Shown here piece by piece: positions 33,481 to 45,129 of a stretch of 64,000 nt of DNA. The stretch is from Halicephalobus mephisto. Its lineage: Eukaryota; Nematoda; Chromadorea; Rhabditida; Panagrolaimidae. The notes beneath the pieces were generated by a model, which saw only the letters and a list, made by a program, of their open reading frames with translations, was not told the DNA's origin and made no database searches. The position numbers were made by a program, and so were the translations under genes. The stretch lies in assembly GCA_009193035.1 (NCBI GenBank), contig SWDT01000127.1, positions 248,001-312,000 on the forward strand, given 5' to 3'. Within the stretch, counting starts at the first letter, position 1, and every line of letters begins with the position of its first letter.

Positions 33481-34020
33481 ACTTCCGTCGGGACAGAAAA
33501 CTGGACTAAAAAGAGAATCTGGAAATATAGCCTGAATATCAGGAGATATGGGATACTGTATGATATGAATGAACTCAGTTATAGTTGTGTGGAAGTTGGG
33601 AAAAAATATAATATTCTTTTCTAGTACAATAAGAAATTAATTTTTTAATTTTAAGAGTTGTTTTTTGACGAATATAATTTTGTTTTTAGATTACTGTTAA
33701 AATAAAGAACTGGACTAGAAAGAGAATCTGGAAATATAGCCTGAATATCAGGGGATATGGGATACTGTATGATATGAATGAACTCAGTTATAGTTGTGTG
33801 GAAGGAAATATATAAATTTTTTTCTTATTATGCTAGGAAAAAATATTATATTTTTTGAAGTTTCAGAGTTGTTTTTTGACGAATATAATTTTATTTTTAG
33901 ATTACTGTTAAAATAAAGAACTGAACTAAAAAGAGAACTTAGAAATATAGCCTGAATACCAGGGGATATGGGATACTGTAAAACGTGAATGAGGTTCTCA
34001 GTTGTATTATGTAGAAGATA
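33481..34020. repeat. Tandem repeat, about 204-212 bp unit, three copies
   Basis: Copies start near 33504, 33708 and 33920 with ACTGGACTAAAAAGAGAATC. Each contains AATATAGCCTGAATATCAGG, GATATGGGATACTGTA and TGAATGAACTCAGTTATAG-like sequence. This is the inverted form of the CCTGATATTCAGG family at 8.0-8.6 and 13.6-14.0 kb. Confidence 0.82.
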
Positions 34021-34125
34021 TGAAGTAATTTTAGTGTCTTATTGTGGTAGTAAAGAATATTATTATAGTTCTGTCTTGACAACTTTGGAAAAATTAAAAT
34101 TCTCCCATGTCAGTGCGTGTCTACC

Positions 34126-34289
34126 TCAGAAGGCACAATCGAGACCGTCAATGGCCTCATCGGAACCTGTCAAAATCAGCTTGTTCTTCTGGGGTATCAT
34201 TTGTCATTTGCCAAACTTGAAATTCAATCTCATCCCCCGAGGCGCAACAAGCCAAAGATTGTGTTTTTGACAGCAAATTTGATTGACAT
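34126..34289 (-). pseudogene. Protein-like relic with frame breaks, unknown family
   Basis: On the minus strand an ATG at 34289 opens MSIKFAVKNTIFGLLRLG, which stops right after a run of five G (34234-34238 on the + strand). The next frame continues DEIEFQVWQMTNDTPEEQ and then stops; the third frame gives DEAIDGLDCAF and a stop. The three pieces are contiguous and protein-like, so this looks like one coding exon with two small frameshifts, or sequencing errors in a homopolymer. The + strand has a 92-codon open frame across the same DNA, which is the competing reading. Confidence 0.38.
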
Positions 34290-34399
34290 TATTGAAATTT
34301 TAACTTTTAGCTTAAATTTCATCTCGGGTTTTTTCGCAAATTTTTCTGATCCATATTGTTTTCGAGCAAGGCCCTTGACGGATTTTATGGCATAATTTT

Positions 34400-35132
34400 G
34401 GGTCTTTTCGAAGTCCCGTTATGAGTTTTTCCGATTTTATTCTAGACCCATGGTCTAATTATTTTTATTAGGGGGTACTGTAGACGGAGAAAGGTGGGAT
34501 TTCGGTTGTACTCGAGTTCTGTAGGATTTTCTACAGTATAATAAAAATTTTCAAATTAAGTTTTTTTTCAACATTTTAAAAAATTTTTAAATTAAATTTT
34601 TTTCAACATTTTAAAAAATTTTAGATTTACATAATTTTTTAAAAACTTTCAGAGTATAATGAAAATTTCTGAAGTAAAAAAATTACATAAATCTAAAATT
34701 CCGTAAAATGTTCAAAAATTAAAAAAATTTAATTTTTAGATTTTTTTGAATTTTAAAAATTTAAAAATTTTATTTTATATTTTTTTAAATTTAAAATTAT
34801 AAATTGTTTTTAACTTAATTTAAAATTTTTAAATTTTTTAACTTAATTTAAAATTTTTAAATTTTATTATGCTTTGTTTTGGACCAGTTTTACCACCGAT
34901 TGATCATGTTTCACCTTCCCCCTCCCTTAATCCTGATTGACACCTTTTCCATTTCGGATCCTGCGCGAACCACTTATGAGATTTGTCAGGCCTAGTATCC
35001 AAGACAAAAGATCAAATCCCTTCTTTCCCGGCAAATTAGTCGAAAAATGAATTTTTTCAGGGACGCGTCCACACCTGGCCAAAACAATGCCCAAATTTCG
35101 GTTTTTTTTTTCTGGGAGAAAATTCCTTCAAT
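34400..35132. other. AT-rich spacer, nothing recognisable
   Basis: Low-complexity A/T sequence to about 34870, then a less biased segment (34880-35130) without a usable frame or recognised repeat. Confidence 0.5.
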
Positions 35133-35530
35133 CAACAGGAATATCTGTTCTGACAGTTTTTAAACTTTAATTAACAGGAATATTTGTTTTGAAATTTTTA
35201 AAATTTTATTCAACAAGAATATCTGTTTTGAAATTTTTTTGATTTTATTCAACAAGAATATCTATTCTGAAATTTTTTTGATTTTAATCAACAGGAATAT
35301 CTATTCTGAAACTTTTTCGATTTTAGTGAACAGGAATATCTATTTTGAAATTTCCTTAATTTTAATCAACAAGAATATCTGTTCTGAAATTTTTCGATTT
35401 TATTCAACAATAACATCTATTCTGAATTTCCTTAATTTTAATCAACAAAAATATCTATTCTGAAACTTTTTCGATTTTAGTGAACAGGAATATCTGTTGT
35501 GACATTTCCTTAATTTTAATCAACAGAAGC
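35133..35530. repeat. Tandem array, about 45-bp unit, nine copies
   Basis: The unit is AATCAACAGGAATATCTGTT followed by CTGAAATTTTTTGATTTT, with variants AACAAGAATATCTATTCTGA. Spacing is about 40-46 bp. The 74-aa open frame here is the repeat read through. Confidence 0.88.
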
Positions 35531-36860
35531 AGACGCGTTCAAGCCTTCATTAATTTTGTTCAAATTAGCTTTTTTCGTTTTTGAATTCAACTGCCAATCC
35601 GATTGATTTCTGGGGTGATTGATTTGCTAAAAACGAATTTGTTTATTCGAGTACTGTTCGACGAAGTGCTCTGACGGAATCTTCGCAGTTCTTCTAAAAT
35701 TCAGAAAATTCATTATTTATTAAAAATGTAAATCTAAAATGTCTTTGATTTTTATTAAATAATGAAGGTTTTAATAAAAATTAAAAAATACAATATTTTC
35801 AATTTTTCTAAAATTCAAAAATCTTAATTATTTATTAAAAATAAAAAAATACAGTATCTTTAATTTTCTGAAACCTTCATTATTTAATAAAAATTAAAAA
35901 ATTCAGTATTTTCAATTTTTCTAAAATTCAAAAATTTTTAAAAAATTAATTTTTTTAGATTTTTAGAGAATTTTATTTTTTTCAACTTAATTTTTTTAAT
36001 TTTTTAAAAATTTAATTTTTATTTTAAATTTAATTTTTTTTATTTTTTAAAAATTTTATTTTTATTTTAAATTTTATTTTTTTAATTTTTTAAAAATTTT
36101 ATTTTTATTTTAAATTTTATTTTTTTGATTTTTTAAAAATTTTATTTTTATTTTAAATTTTATTTTTTTTAAATAATTAGGTGAAAGTTGGTGATCATAA
36201 ATAACTTCCCTAGATGTCTCGTTTCTCGACCGGAAAATAAACGGTTTTCAAGAACTTACTTTTGAAGCTGATTGATTTGTGATGGTAATGAATTTCAATT
36301 TTTCGTATTTTCAAAAAATATAAATTTTCTTAATGCCTCTGACGTTTTTAATTTTTATCTTTTTCAAAGTTGATCAGATCAATTTAGAGCAATGAATCAT
36401 GGAAAATTTATTGTCTTTAAAAAAATTGATTTTTTTCAAATTTGTTTTTTTAAAAAAAAATCGAAATTTATTTTTTTTTAAATGAAAATTAATTTTTTAA
36501 AAATCGAAATTTACTTTTTTTTAAATGAAAATTAATTTTTAAAAATTCGAAATTTATTTTTTTTAAATCGAAATTTATTTTTTAAAAATTGAAATTAATT
36601 TTTTTTAAATTGAAATTTATTTTTTTTAAATGAAAATTAATTTTTAAAAATTCGAAATTTATTTTTTTTAAATCGAAATTTATTTTTTAAAAATTGAAAT
36701 TTATTTTTTTAAAATTGAAATTTATTTTTGAAAAAAAATCGAAATTAATTTAGATTTTAAATTGAAATTTATTTTTGCTCAATTACGGTTTCCGGATGAC
36801 TGAAGAGGTTTCGAAATGAGTATTTAGATATTTACGGAAGTTGTCGATTCATCCATCAAT
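35531..36860. other. AT-rich spacer with TTTTTTAAATCGAAATTTAT tract
   Basis: From about 36420 to 36760 a unit of about 35 bp (TTTTTTTAAATCGAAATTTA) repeats with variation. Elsewhere the sequence is A/T low complexity. No gene was found. Confidence 0.5.
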
Positions 36861-36870
36861 TTGAAGTTTT

Positions 36871-37490
36871 ATGGACGTGAGTGATTGTTGGAAACTTTTT
36901 TGTTTACTTGTCAACTTGATCTGAGAAGACAGATCTGGATTTCTTCTGGGGGTTCCGGGACCTCGTTCAGTGACAGATTTAGAGGGTATTTTAAATATAT
37001 TATATTTTTTAAAATTATTTTCAATTCAGTCTACTGTAATAGAAATATTTAGAAATTTCATTAAATATTTTATTTTTTTATAAAATATAAAATTTCTAAA
37101 TTATTAAAAATTGTTAAATTTTTCAAAATTAATAAAATTTTACTTTTTTTTAAAAATATTATAAATTTTTATTTTTATTTTTTAAGATACTGTAGATTTT
37201 TATTTTTATTTTTTTAAAGATACTGTAGATTTTTTATTTTATTTTAATTTAATTTTTTAAATTTTTTATAACATTGTTTAATTTTACAGTTTTCTTTGAT
37301 TTTGCTTATTTGCATTTTTGTTTCGTTTTTCCAATCAGAAAACCCATCAGAAACTCCTGCACACTTCCGTCTTCAAAAAATTATGAGCCACTTCCGATTC
37401 TGGAATCGAATAAAACCGAAAAAATTGGATTTCCCAATTTTATTCGAGGACACAGCTGTCCAAAGTTGTCTGATTCAATCGGAAGTTTGA
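36871..37490 (+). CDS. Possible small secreted peptide gene (low confidence)
   Basis: A two-codon first exon (ATG GAC, 36871-36876) is followed by a perfect donor GTGAGT. An acceptor TTTTACAG at 37289 opens exon 2 (37290-37490). The joined reading is MDFSLILLICIFVSFFQS, a plausible signal peptide, then ENPSETPAHFRLQKIM, then FRFWNRIKPKKLDFPIL and a stop after SEV. There are only about 67-70 residues. A second + frame across exon 2 is also open (ends GSLINF), so coding is not proven. No family is recognised. Confidence 0.25.
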
Positions 37491-37569
37491 TCAATTTTTG
37501 ATGACGAAAAAACAACTTGTGAATCTTGTTCTCACTCGGATCTAGCCTCAGGGTTGTCTCCAAGTGGGG

Positions 37570-38064
37570 AATCTACTCAAGGGGGTCTGTTGGCAATTAA
37601 CACGGCAGGGGTCTTGTTTATTTTCCTTGGGGGTTCCCGGGAGTCAGATGGAGGTCGATGATAGTTCCTAATTTCTTTAATTTCTTTATTTCTTTAATTT
37701 CTTTATTTATTTAATTATTTAATTTCTTTAATTTCTTTATTTTTAAATTTTTAAATTTCTTTGTCTCTAATTATTTTTTTTTCGTATTATTTAAAATAAT
37801 AATTATTATCCGATATCTTTATAATTATGCCAAAGACAGTTTTATTTATCCATATACAGTATGATGTATAATTTCGAAATTGCTGGTTTTAATTTAATTA
37901 TACAGTAATAGATCAATATTGGAGATTTTGAGGTATTCAGAACAGGGTCTAGAAGTTACATATGAAGTTTGTAAAGATTCTGATTCAGAAATTGTGGAAA
38001 TTCGAAGAAATTATAATAGTCATAAAGTCATGGAGCATACTGTAGGAAATCTTCAAAAAACTGA
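37570..38064. other. AT-rich spacer, TTTCTTTAATT tract
   Basis: A TTTCTTTAATTTCTTTATTT low-complexity tract covers about 37668-37765. Nothing else was recognised. Confidence 0.5.
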
Positions 38065-38242
38065 TACAGTAGGACTTGGATATAAGATACCCCATTGTAA
38101 TATATCTCTTGTTATAGTATACAGTATGAATGAGTGAGTTTAGTTAGTCTATTTTCAAATTTACCCCCGCTAAAATATCTTTTCTTATAAAATATGCTTT
38201 ACTCGGTCCAAAGGAGATATATTATATCCAAGTTCTACTGTA
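38065..38242. mobile_element. Palindromic MITE-like element, locus 2 copy a
   Basis: Starts TACAGTAGGACTTGGATATA and ends TATATCCAAGTTCTACTGTA. The interior has GTTTAGTTAGTCTATTTTCA and AAAATATGCTTTACTCGGTC, shared with the 56.8-kb copies. It is 178 bp long. Confidence 0.82.
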
Positions 38243-38265
38243 TTTCGAAATTTCTGAACTATAAA

Positions 38266-38433
38266 TACAGTAGAGCTTGGATATAAGATACTCCTGTTAT
38301 AACATATATCTTGTCATATCATACTGTGTGAGTGAGGGAGTTTGGTTAATTTACCTCCGCTATAATATATCCTTTCTTATAAAATATGCTTTACCCGGTC
38401 TTAAGAGGTATCTTATATCTAAGTTCTACTGTA
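38266..38433. mobile_element. Palindromic MITE-like element, locus 2 copy b
   Basis: Starts TACAGTAGAGCTTGGATATA and ends TATATCTAAGTTCTACTGTA. It is joined to copy a by a 23-bp linker containing TTTCGAAATTTCTGAACTAT, nearly the same linker as at the other two loci. Confidence 0.82.
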
Positions 38434-39513
38434 TTAGATAATAATTAAGACCACATCTAACTCAAGGTACATGCTATTCCAACTCAAAAAGCCCGAAAAA
38501 CTACAGTATAGTCTGTAATTTTAAAATTATTTACCGCAATTTGTCTTATTGTAAAATAATGAGAGTACTGTAGGTGGAATATTTAAAACATCTTCTACAA
38601 TTTCAGGTCTTGTTGTTATTTCTAAAACTTCTCCAGAAGTCATACTATTTAAAATATATCTAACTTTTTTAAAATTATGAAATATACTGTAGTTTGGATC
38701 TGGATTTATTTTTATTCAAAAATCGAAAATTATTTGGAAATTACAAAATAATTGTTTTTTGTGGTTTTGAGATTTTTGATGACGACTAATATTGAGGTTA
38801 TTTCGATAACGGACAGTTTTACCATCTTTCGAGAACAAATTGGACCTTGTATCGCCGCCAAAAGTGCGAATTACAGCTGCCGAATCCAATCAAAATGCGC
38901 CCGATCGCTTCTCGTCATTCATCTGCCCGTCTTTTTCCGCTTGGTCTGATAAAGAAAAAGAAAAAATGGCATTCATGCATTCCGGGACTGTAAATCTGTC
39001 TTTCATTTTTGAAGAATAAAGAAATAACGCAATTCACACAACAGATGTTTTTGTTCAGTAGGACTACAGAAAATGCGCAATTTTGTTCTTCCAGGTAATG
39101 TTCGAAAAAATCGATCTTTGTCAAAATTGCTTCACGACATCTAACGAAGGGATTAACTCTGCTAAGATCGGATTTTCGATAATAATTGTACATCATTTTG
39201 ATATGTTTGAAGTCCAGATTCAGAATCTGATTTTTCTAAATCGAAATAATCCGTAATTTCGGATTTGTTTTTATTTTTTAAAATTAATTAAATATATATT
39301 TTGTATTTAATATAACTGTCTAAATACTAAAATAATTATTAAAATTGGTAAATTTAAATTACGAAAATAATATTTCGGAAATAATTTATTTAAAGTTCGC
39401 TTAATGCATAATATAGATTTCTTTTTTATTCGATTCTATTATTGTCAAAAAATAAAAATTCTCTAATTTAGAAAAATAATTAAAATTAGTTTTTAAAAGA
39501 TTTTTCCCATTTT
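38434..39513. other. Intergenic DNA, no supported gene
   Basis: A GC-richer segment at about 38850-38960 stands out (AGTGCGAATTACAGCTGCCG, then CGTCATTCATCTGCCCGTCT). It could be regulatory, but no gene starts nearby. The 93-aa minus-strand frame over it has no splice or start support. Confidence 0.4.
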
Positions 39514-39690
39514 ACCTAAGCGAGTTCGCTTACCACTTAAGCGAATTCGTTTCAGTTCGCTTGCCACTTAAGCGAATTCGCTTACTACCTAAGCGAGTTT
39601 TCTTCAGTTCGCTCACTGTCTGAGCGAGTTCGCTTCAGTTCGCTCACCAATTAGACGAGTTCGCTCACCACTTAGGCGAGTTCGCTTAAA
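39514..39690. repeat. GCGAATTCGC palindrome array, locus 1
   Basis: Alternating AAGCGAATTCGCTTA, GAGCGAGTTCGCTCA and CAGTTCGCTTGCCACTTAAG motifs occur about every 20-30 bp. The same motif family appears in arrays at 51.5 and 62.56 kb. Confidence 0.85.
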
Positions 39691-41385
39691 ATAAAGTGCA
39701 TAAATTTCCACTTTTTATGCAATTCTTGTTTCAGAAAATCATTTAATAAAATTGAATTTAAATTCTAAATGTCTCAAATTCAAAGTTCATTTCGAAATTC
39801 CAATGTGGATAAATTAATCGTCTTCCAGATTCCACATCAGTTTCCTTTGATTATTCGGAAAAGATTTTGCAGAATTCAAATCAAAATGTCTTGTCAACCT
39901 GTCCAATCAGGGAAGGGACAGATGATTAACTGTACCGACCGATTCTCCGCGACACTTTTTTCACTTGACTTATTTCCTCTCATTCCATAAATATAAAAAA
40001 TATAAAAATTTTTATTTTCCAAGTATAAAAACTTTAAAAATATAAAACTTTAAAAATAAAAGATTAAATTTTTAAAATGTAAAAAGTATAGAAAATAAAA
40101 ATTTTTATATTTTTTCTTTTTTAAAAACTTTGAAACTTTCTAAGTATAAAAATATAAAAACTTTAAAAATAAAAGATTTAAATTTTTAAAATGTAAAAAG
40201 TATAGAAGTTTTTAAAAAGAAAAAATTTAAAAATTTTTATTTTTAAAGTTTTTATATTTTTTATATTTATGTGTTTTTAAGTTTTTATAATTTTTTTAAA
40301 TGTAAAAAATATAAAAATTTTCGAGTTTTTTAAAAAAGAGAAAATATAAAAATTTTTTAATTTAAAAAAAATAAAAAAGTTAAAAAATTTTATATAAATA
40401 TAAAATGTCACATTTTGGCTTGTCCTTTTTGGTTAACGACTTTTCTAACAAGTTTGAATCTGTTCAAAAAAACGAAAAAAAAACGTTCATTAATTTTTGT
40501 AAAATTAGAAATTTCTAAAAATCTAAAATAATTTTAAATATACTGTATTTGAAAAATTTTTGTAAAATTATTTCCGTAGTCGTTGGAATTAATTTTATCG
40601 CGTTTTTTGATTTTTAAAAATTCCGAAAAATTTTTAAATTCAACTTTTCAGATTTCCTCAGTTTATTCCTGAAATATTCGAAAAACCTTTTCTGAGGATT
40701 ACGGTATTTCCGTTTTTGAAGGTTCCTGTATTCAAGTAGGTTATTATTTTTAAAAATAAAAAAATTAAAAAAAATATTTAAAAAAAAATTATTTAAAAAT
40801 TAAAAAATTAAAAAAAAATATTTTAAAAAAAATTATTTAAAAATTTAAAAAAATTTAAAAAAATATTTAAAAAATTATTTTTAAAAATTACAAAAGTTTT
40901 TAAAAAAATATTTTTTTTAATTTTTTATTTTTTCAATTCAATTTTATTTAAATTTTTTATTTTTGTCCGAAATCCAATTGGATTCAGATAAGCCTATCTC
41001 AGCCAATTTTAAAACAATCAATTTTAAAATAAATGAAAATTTTTTTTTGACATTTTTATTAATTTCATAATGCAAGTTTTAAATTAATTTTTTATAAATC
41101 TTTAAAATTATCAGTTATTCGAAAATAAAATATTGATTTTAAATTTTTAAATGTGTTTTATCCAGTGCTGCTTATTATCAAAATCGAAACTCAAAATTGA
41201 AATCGAAATTCTAATTTTTCTTGTTAAAACATCTGAATTTTCTTACTGTAAAATATTCTTTCATTTAAGTTGATAAAATTGGATATCTGGATTTCTCGAA
41301 TCACAGTGATTTATGAATCGTGTTTTAACACGAAAAATTAGAACTTCGACCTCGAATTTAAAATTTCAACTTTGATAATACGAGG
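39691..41385. other. AT-rich spacer, no supported gene
   Basis: A small unbiased patch at 39880-39985 is followed by A/T low-complexity tracts from 39990 to 41160. No RNA or gene signal was seen. Confidence 0.5.
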
Positions 41386-41640
41386 CACAGATCAATGTTC
41401 CAATTTACCAAAGTTCGAAGTCAAAGTTAACTATCAAAATTCAAAATCAAAGTTAGCTATCAAAATTCAAAATCAAAGTTAGCTATCAAAGTTCGAACTC
41501 AAAGTTAGCTATCAAAGTTGGAAGTTAAAGTCAAAGTTAACTATCAAAATTCAAAATCAAAGTTAATTGCCAAAGTTCAAAGTCAAAGTTAACTATCAAA
41601 ATCCAAAATCAAAGTTAACTATCAAAGTCGACAGTCAGGA
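41386..41640. repeat. AAAGTTAACTATCAAAATTC tandem array
   Basis: A unit of about 26 bp, CAAAGTTAACTATCAAAATT plus CAAAAT, is repeated about eight times with point changes. It shares AAAGTT and TATCAAAG motifs with the intronic tract at 28.1-28.8 kb. Confidence 0.78.
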
Positions 41641-42330
41641 TCAAGAATGAAAATCTGGATTTTTCGTGCTAAGACATCGTTTATAGAACTTTCTACTTTT
41701 AAAAGCTGTCTTACCTAAGTTGATAGTTAGGACTCGACATGGATTTTTCGAATCGCAATATTGCTTCGAATCTCAGAACGAAAAGTTTAAATTTTAACTT
41801 GGAACTTTTATAAAAAGGTTTTCAAAGTTCCTTTCTCCCTTGTTGAAGTGTTCCCAGAAAGTTGGATGTCAGATCACATAGTTTTCGGTTACCCCAAGAT
41901 TTGCCCAATCCCTTTGTCGGCACGAACAAATAAGCCATAAACTGGTTATTTGATCTGCTTTTGCGCTCTCGAAGGGGATTGCTACTGTCTCGAGCAGATC
42001 GACTCTCATCAGCTCCTTGTTATTTGATCTTCTTCAAATGCGCGAAATTAATTCCTATATTAAATTCAAAAAATAATTATTTTAAATTTTTAGATTTTTA
42101 AAATTTGTCCTCGAAAAAAGCATGGCTCATTTGCACTAGATTTTTTAGAAAAAAAATTAAAAATGTTTATATCGCTCGTAACTCTTTCTTCCAGTCGGCA
42201 GAATCTTGTTTTAACTACGATCGCAAAATTTTATGTTCCAGGAGCCAGCCGGAGGATTGCCCTTGTCCGACCGGCCAACCCGATTCTGATCGGCAGTTTT
42301 AGTATGAGAACTCGCGGCGTTCTTTTGATC
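41641..42330. other. Intergenic DNA, no supported gene
   Basis: Less AT-rich than its surroundings. An inverted pair GATCTGCT...AGCAGATC spans about 41957-42003 with a loop of about 30 bases. That is too weak to call an RNA. The 65-aa frame at 42105 lacks any gene signal. Confidence 0.4.
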
Positions 42331-43030
42331 TAACTTTCATATCCAAGTTTTTATAACATACTATGAGAAAACATCCACTATTTAAATAAAATCAATTTTA
42401 CTAAAATTTTAGGGAACTAAATTGATTGTTCGATTTCGATTTAGAAATGTATCGATTTATTTTTAAAGTTGTTTTTATAGATTTTTTATTTTTTAATTTA
42501 CTAAAATGCAAAAAAGTTGGGGAATGTAAGAAAAATAAAAAAAAATAAGTTGGAAAAGTAAAAAAATAAGTTTAAAAATATTTCGAAATAGCGTTAGTGA
42601 CGTTGAGCTGGTCGTTCGCGGCGGGACCAAGGCTCGAAAACCCTGATTTTTTGCCTAACAACTAACTTCCCTACATTTCTAAATTTATTTTAATTTATCA
42701 GTTTTATTGAAATTTTAGGAAACTAAGTTGATTGTTCGATTTTGATTTCAAAATATACAATCCGTTTATTATTTTTAAAAAGTTAGTTTTTAAATTTTCT
42801 TTATATTTTTAAATTTTTTGCATTTTTTATTAATTACTAAATTAAGAAATTTAAAAAAAATAAGTTGGAAAAATAAAAAAATAAGTTTAAAAATATTTCG
42901 AAATAGCGTTAGTGGCGTTGAGCTGGTCGTTCGTGGCGGGACCAAGGCTCGAAAACCCTGATTTTTTGCTTAACAACTAACTTCCCTACATTTCTAAAAG
43001 TTTATTTTAATTTTTTAGTTTTATTGAAAA
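42331..43030. repeat. Direct duplication, about 300-bp unit
   Basis: The block ending ATTTCGAAATAGCGTTAGTG, then CTGGTCGTTCGCGGCGGGAC, CCCTGATTTTTTGCC and ACTAACTTCCCTACATTTCT occurs at about 42400-42700. It recurs at about 42705-43015 with few changes. Confidence 0.82.
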
Positions 43031-43880
43031 ATAATTTTTCTTTCATCAGAAATCCCTACCGTATTCTTTTTTCTTTCTAACTACCGTAATTAAAGCAAAA
43101 ATTTGGGTTATTTGTGTAATTTAAAATTTTTAAACATCTTTATGGAAATCGTTCAACAGTTTTAATAATTTATGCTTTTTATTTTTTAAACTTTGTTTTT
43201 TTGAAGGTAGTCAAATTAAGGTTATTTAAGTCAGAAGTTTAATTATTCAAAAATGCAAATTAGGACTTTTTGAAAACGGTATTTTCCGGCCAAGGCCTGT
43301 TCCTGCTGCGATTTCTCCTCCAATTCCAAAGTACCAAATGGCAACATTTGCTTTATTGACCTTTTAGGATTACTGTAACAGTATTCTGTGGATGTTATTC
43401 AAGATTTTTGAAAAAATTTTAAATTTTAAAATTATTAAAGAAATTGTAAAATTTTTAAAATCTTAGAAAATTTTAAAATTATTAAAAAAATTTAAATTTC
43501 TTTTTTTTTATATTTTTAAAATATTAAATTTTTTTATTTTCAAAAGTTTCAAAATATTTAATTACCATAAAAATTTCGAATTTCAATTAGAAAGATTTTT
43601 TAGGATAAATTTTAAAAATTCTTTAATATTAAAATAAATTTCTAATTTTTAAAATTTATCCTAAAATTAGGGAATTTTTAACTTTTTAAAATTTATTCTA
43701 AAATTAGGGAATTTTTAACTTTAAAATTTATCTTAAAATTAGGGAATTTTCAATATTATTGTTGTTTTTGAAGCACATCGTTGATCCTTTGCTGGTTCCG
43801 TTATCTACGGTCGTGAAAGTTGTTAAAAACAAAATTTATCAATGACGTTGTCGATTGTTCTGTATTTTCGATGAACATGT
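43031..43880. other. AT-rich spacer
   Basis: Includes three copies of ATTTATCCTAAAATTAGGGA at about 43655-43750. No gene signal was seen. Confidence 0.5.
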
Positions 43881-44785
43881 CAGTCAAAGTTGTTTTGAAT
43901 TAATTGGCGAAATTCCAACCACTCCTTTATCACGTTTCGGAATAGCTGAAGCTTGACATCTGCTTCGGAGGGAATACTCACCGGAATCTGGACTCCGGAA
44001 GTGACTTAAGAAAAAATTTTGGAGGAATTTTATCTCCATTATTCTTCCTCAGCTGCAGGAGTACGGTATCAATTCGTACTGACTGCCAGATTTCGCTTCA
44101 GGACCGTTCTGTCTCGTGCACAAGTCTGATAAGTCCTCGGTCTTTGGTCCGTCAATATTCGAAATTTTCAAAATAAAAATATTTCAAATATTCTACAGTA
44201 TAAAACTTTAAAAATCGTTTTAAAAATAAAATAAATTCCAAAAGTTTTTAAAAATATATATTAAAAATTTTTTAAACAAAATAATTTAGAATTTTTTTAA
44301 TAAAATACTTTATTTAAAATTTTTTTATTTTATATAAAAAAGTGAAATTTTTAAAAATTAGTTTAAAAAAATTTCTAAAATTATTTTATTTTAAATTTTT
44401 TTAAATATAATTTATTTTTAAATTTTTTTAAATATAATTTACTTTTAAATTTTTTTAATATAATTTATTTGAAGAAAAATTTTTAAATATAATTTATTTT
44501 TAAAAATTTTAAATATAATTTATTTTTAAATTTTTTTAAATATAATTTATTTTTAAAAATTTTTAAATATAATTTAAAAACCAAAATTTTATTCGTCATT
44601 TTTCTTGGGGACGATGTTGGAGGTTTTCCTTTGCAGTTCTCTTACCTCATCCTCGGTCATTTACACGTGAGAATACTGATTTTCGATAATGTCGCATTTT
44701 TGAGTGATGGTTTTCTCTGGTCTTCCGGATGACGAGCGATCCACATCAGACGATTTTTTACACCTTGATTGGCAGGAATCCAGAA
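43870..44785 (-). pseudogene. Protein-like segments of an unresolved minus-strand gene
   Basis: Two protein-like stretches lie on the minus strand. The first, about 44780-44590, reads IDILDSCQSRCKKSSDVDRS and GRPEKTITQKCDIIENQYSH. It meets a TAA immediately followed by ATG, then continues MTEDEVRELQRKTSNIVPKK and stops. The second, about 44155-43890, reads GPKTEDLSDLCTRQNGPEAK up to a possible GTCAGT donor, then after a TTCTTAAG acceptor TSGVQIPVSIPSEADVKLQL and NVIKEWLEFRQLIQNNF before TGA. No complete in-frame model could be built between them. They may be exons of a real gene whose splicing I cannot see, or a decayed copy. Confidence 0.33.
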
Positions 44786-45129
44786 TATCAATGAAAATTT
44801 AAGAGTTTTGAAAGACGTTTCGATTTCTGTCAATCACGATTTTTAGTTTTTGATGAAAATTGTGTCAAAACCGGATTGTAGGAAAATCCGTCAATCAGAA
44901 TCAGCTGATGACAAACAGTCTTAAGAAAGACGATAAGCCAAGTGTTCAGTGCTGCAAAAATTTGAGAAGTTTTAAAAAAATAAAATTGCTGATAAGACAA
45001 AACTGTTCAGGAAGACTCGTTGTGAGGTCCTTTCTCAACTTTCTAAATCCTGGTTTTTTATTTTATTTTTCCGTATTCAAGTCTGTAAAAGTCAAATTAA
45101 ATTTTTGCATAATAATCAGGTAAATAGAA

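Noticed and set aside
35133..35530. CRISPR-like appearance of regularly spaced repeats
   Set aside because: The whole unit repeats with drift and there are no unique spacers; it is an ordinary minisatellite in a eukaryotic genome.
38915..39196. 93-codon minus-strand frame
   Set aside because: The start lacks support, the composition is odd (runs of Phe), and no splice sites or homology were recognised.
41957..42003. Inverted pair GATCTGCT...AGCAGATC as a possible microRNA hairpin
   Set aside because: Only an 8-bp stem with a loop of about 30 bases; far too weak for a precursor.
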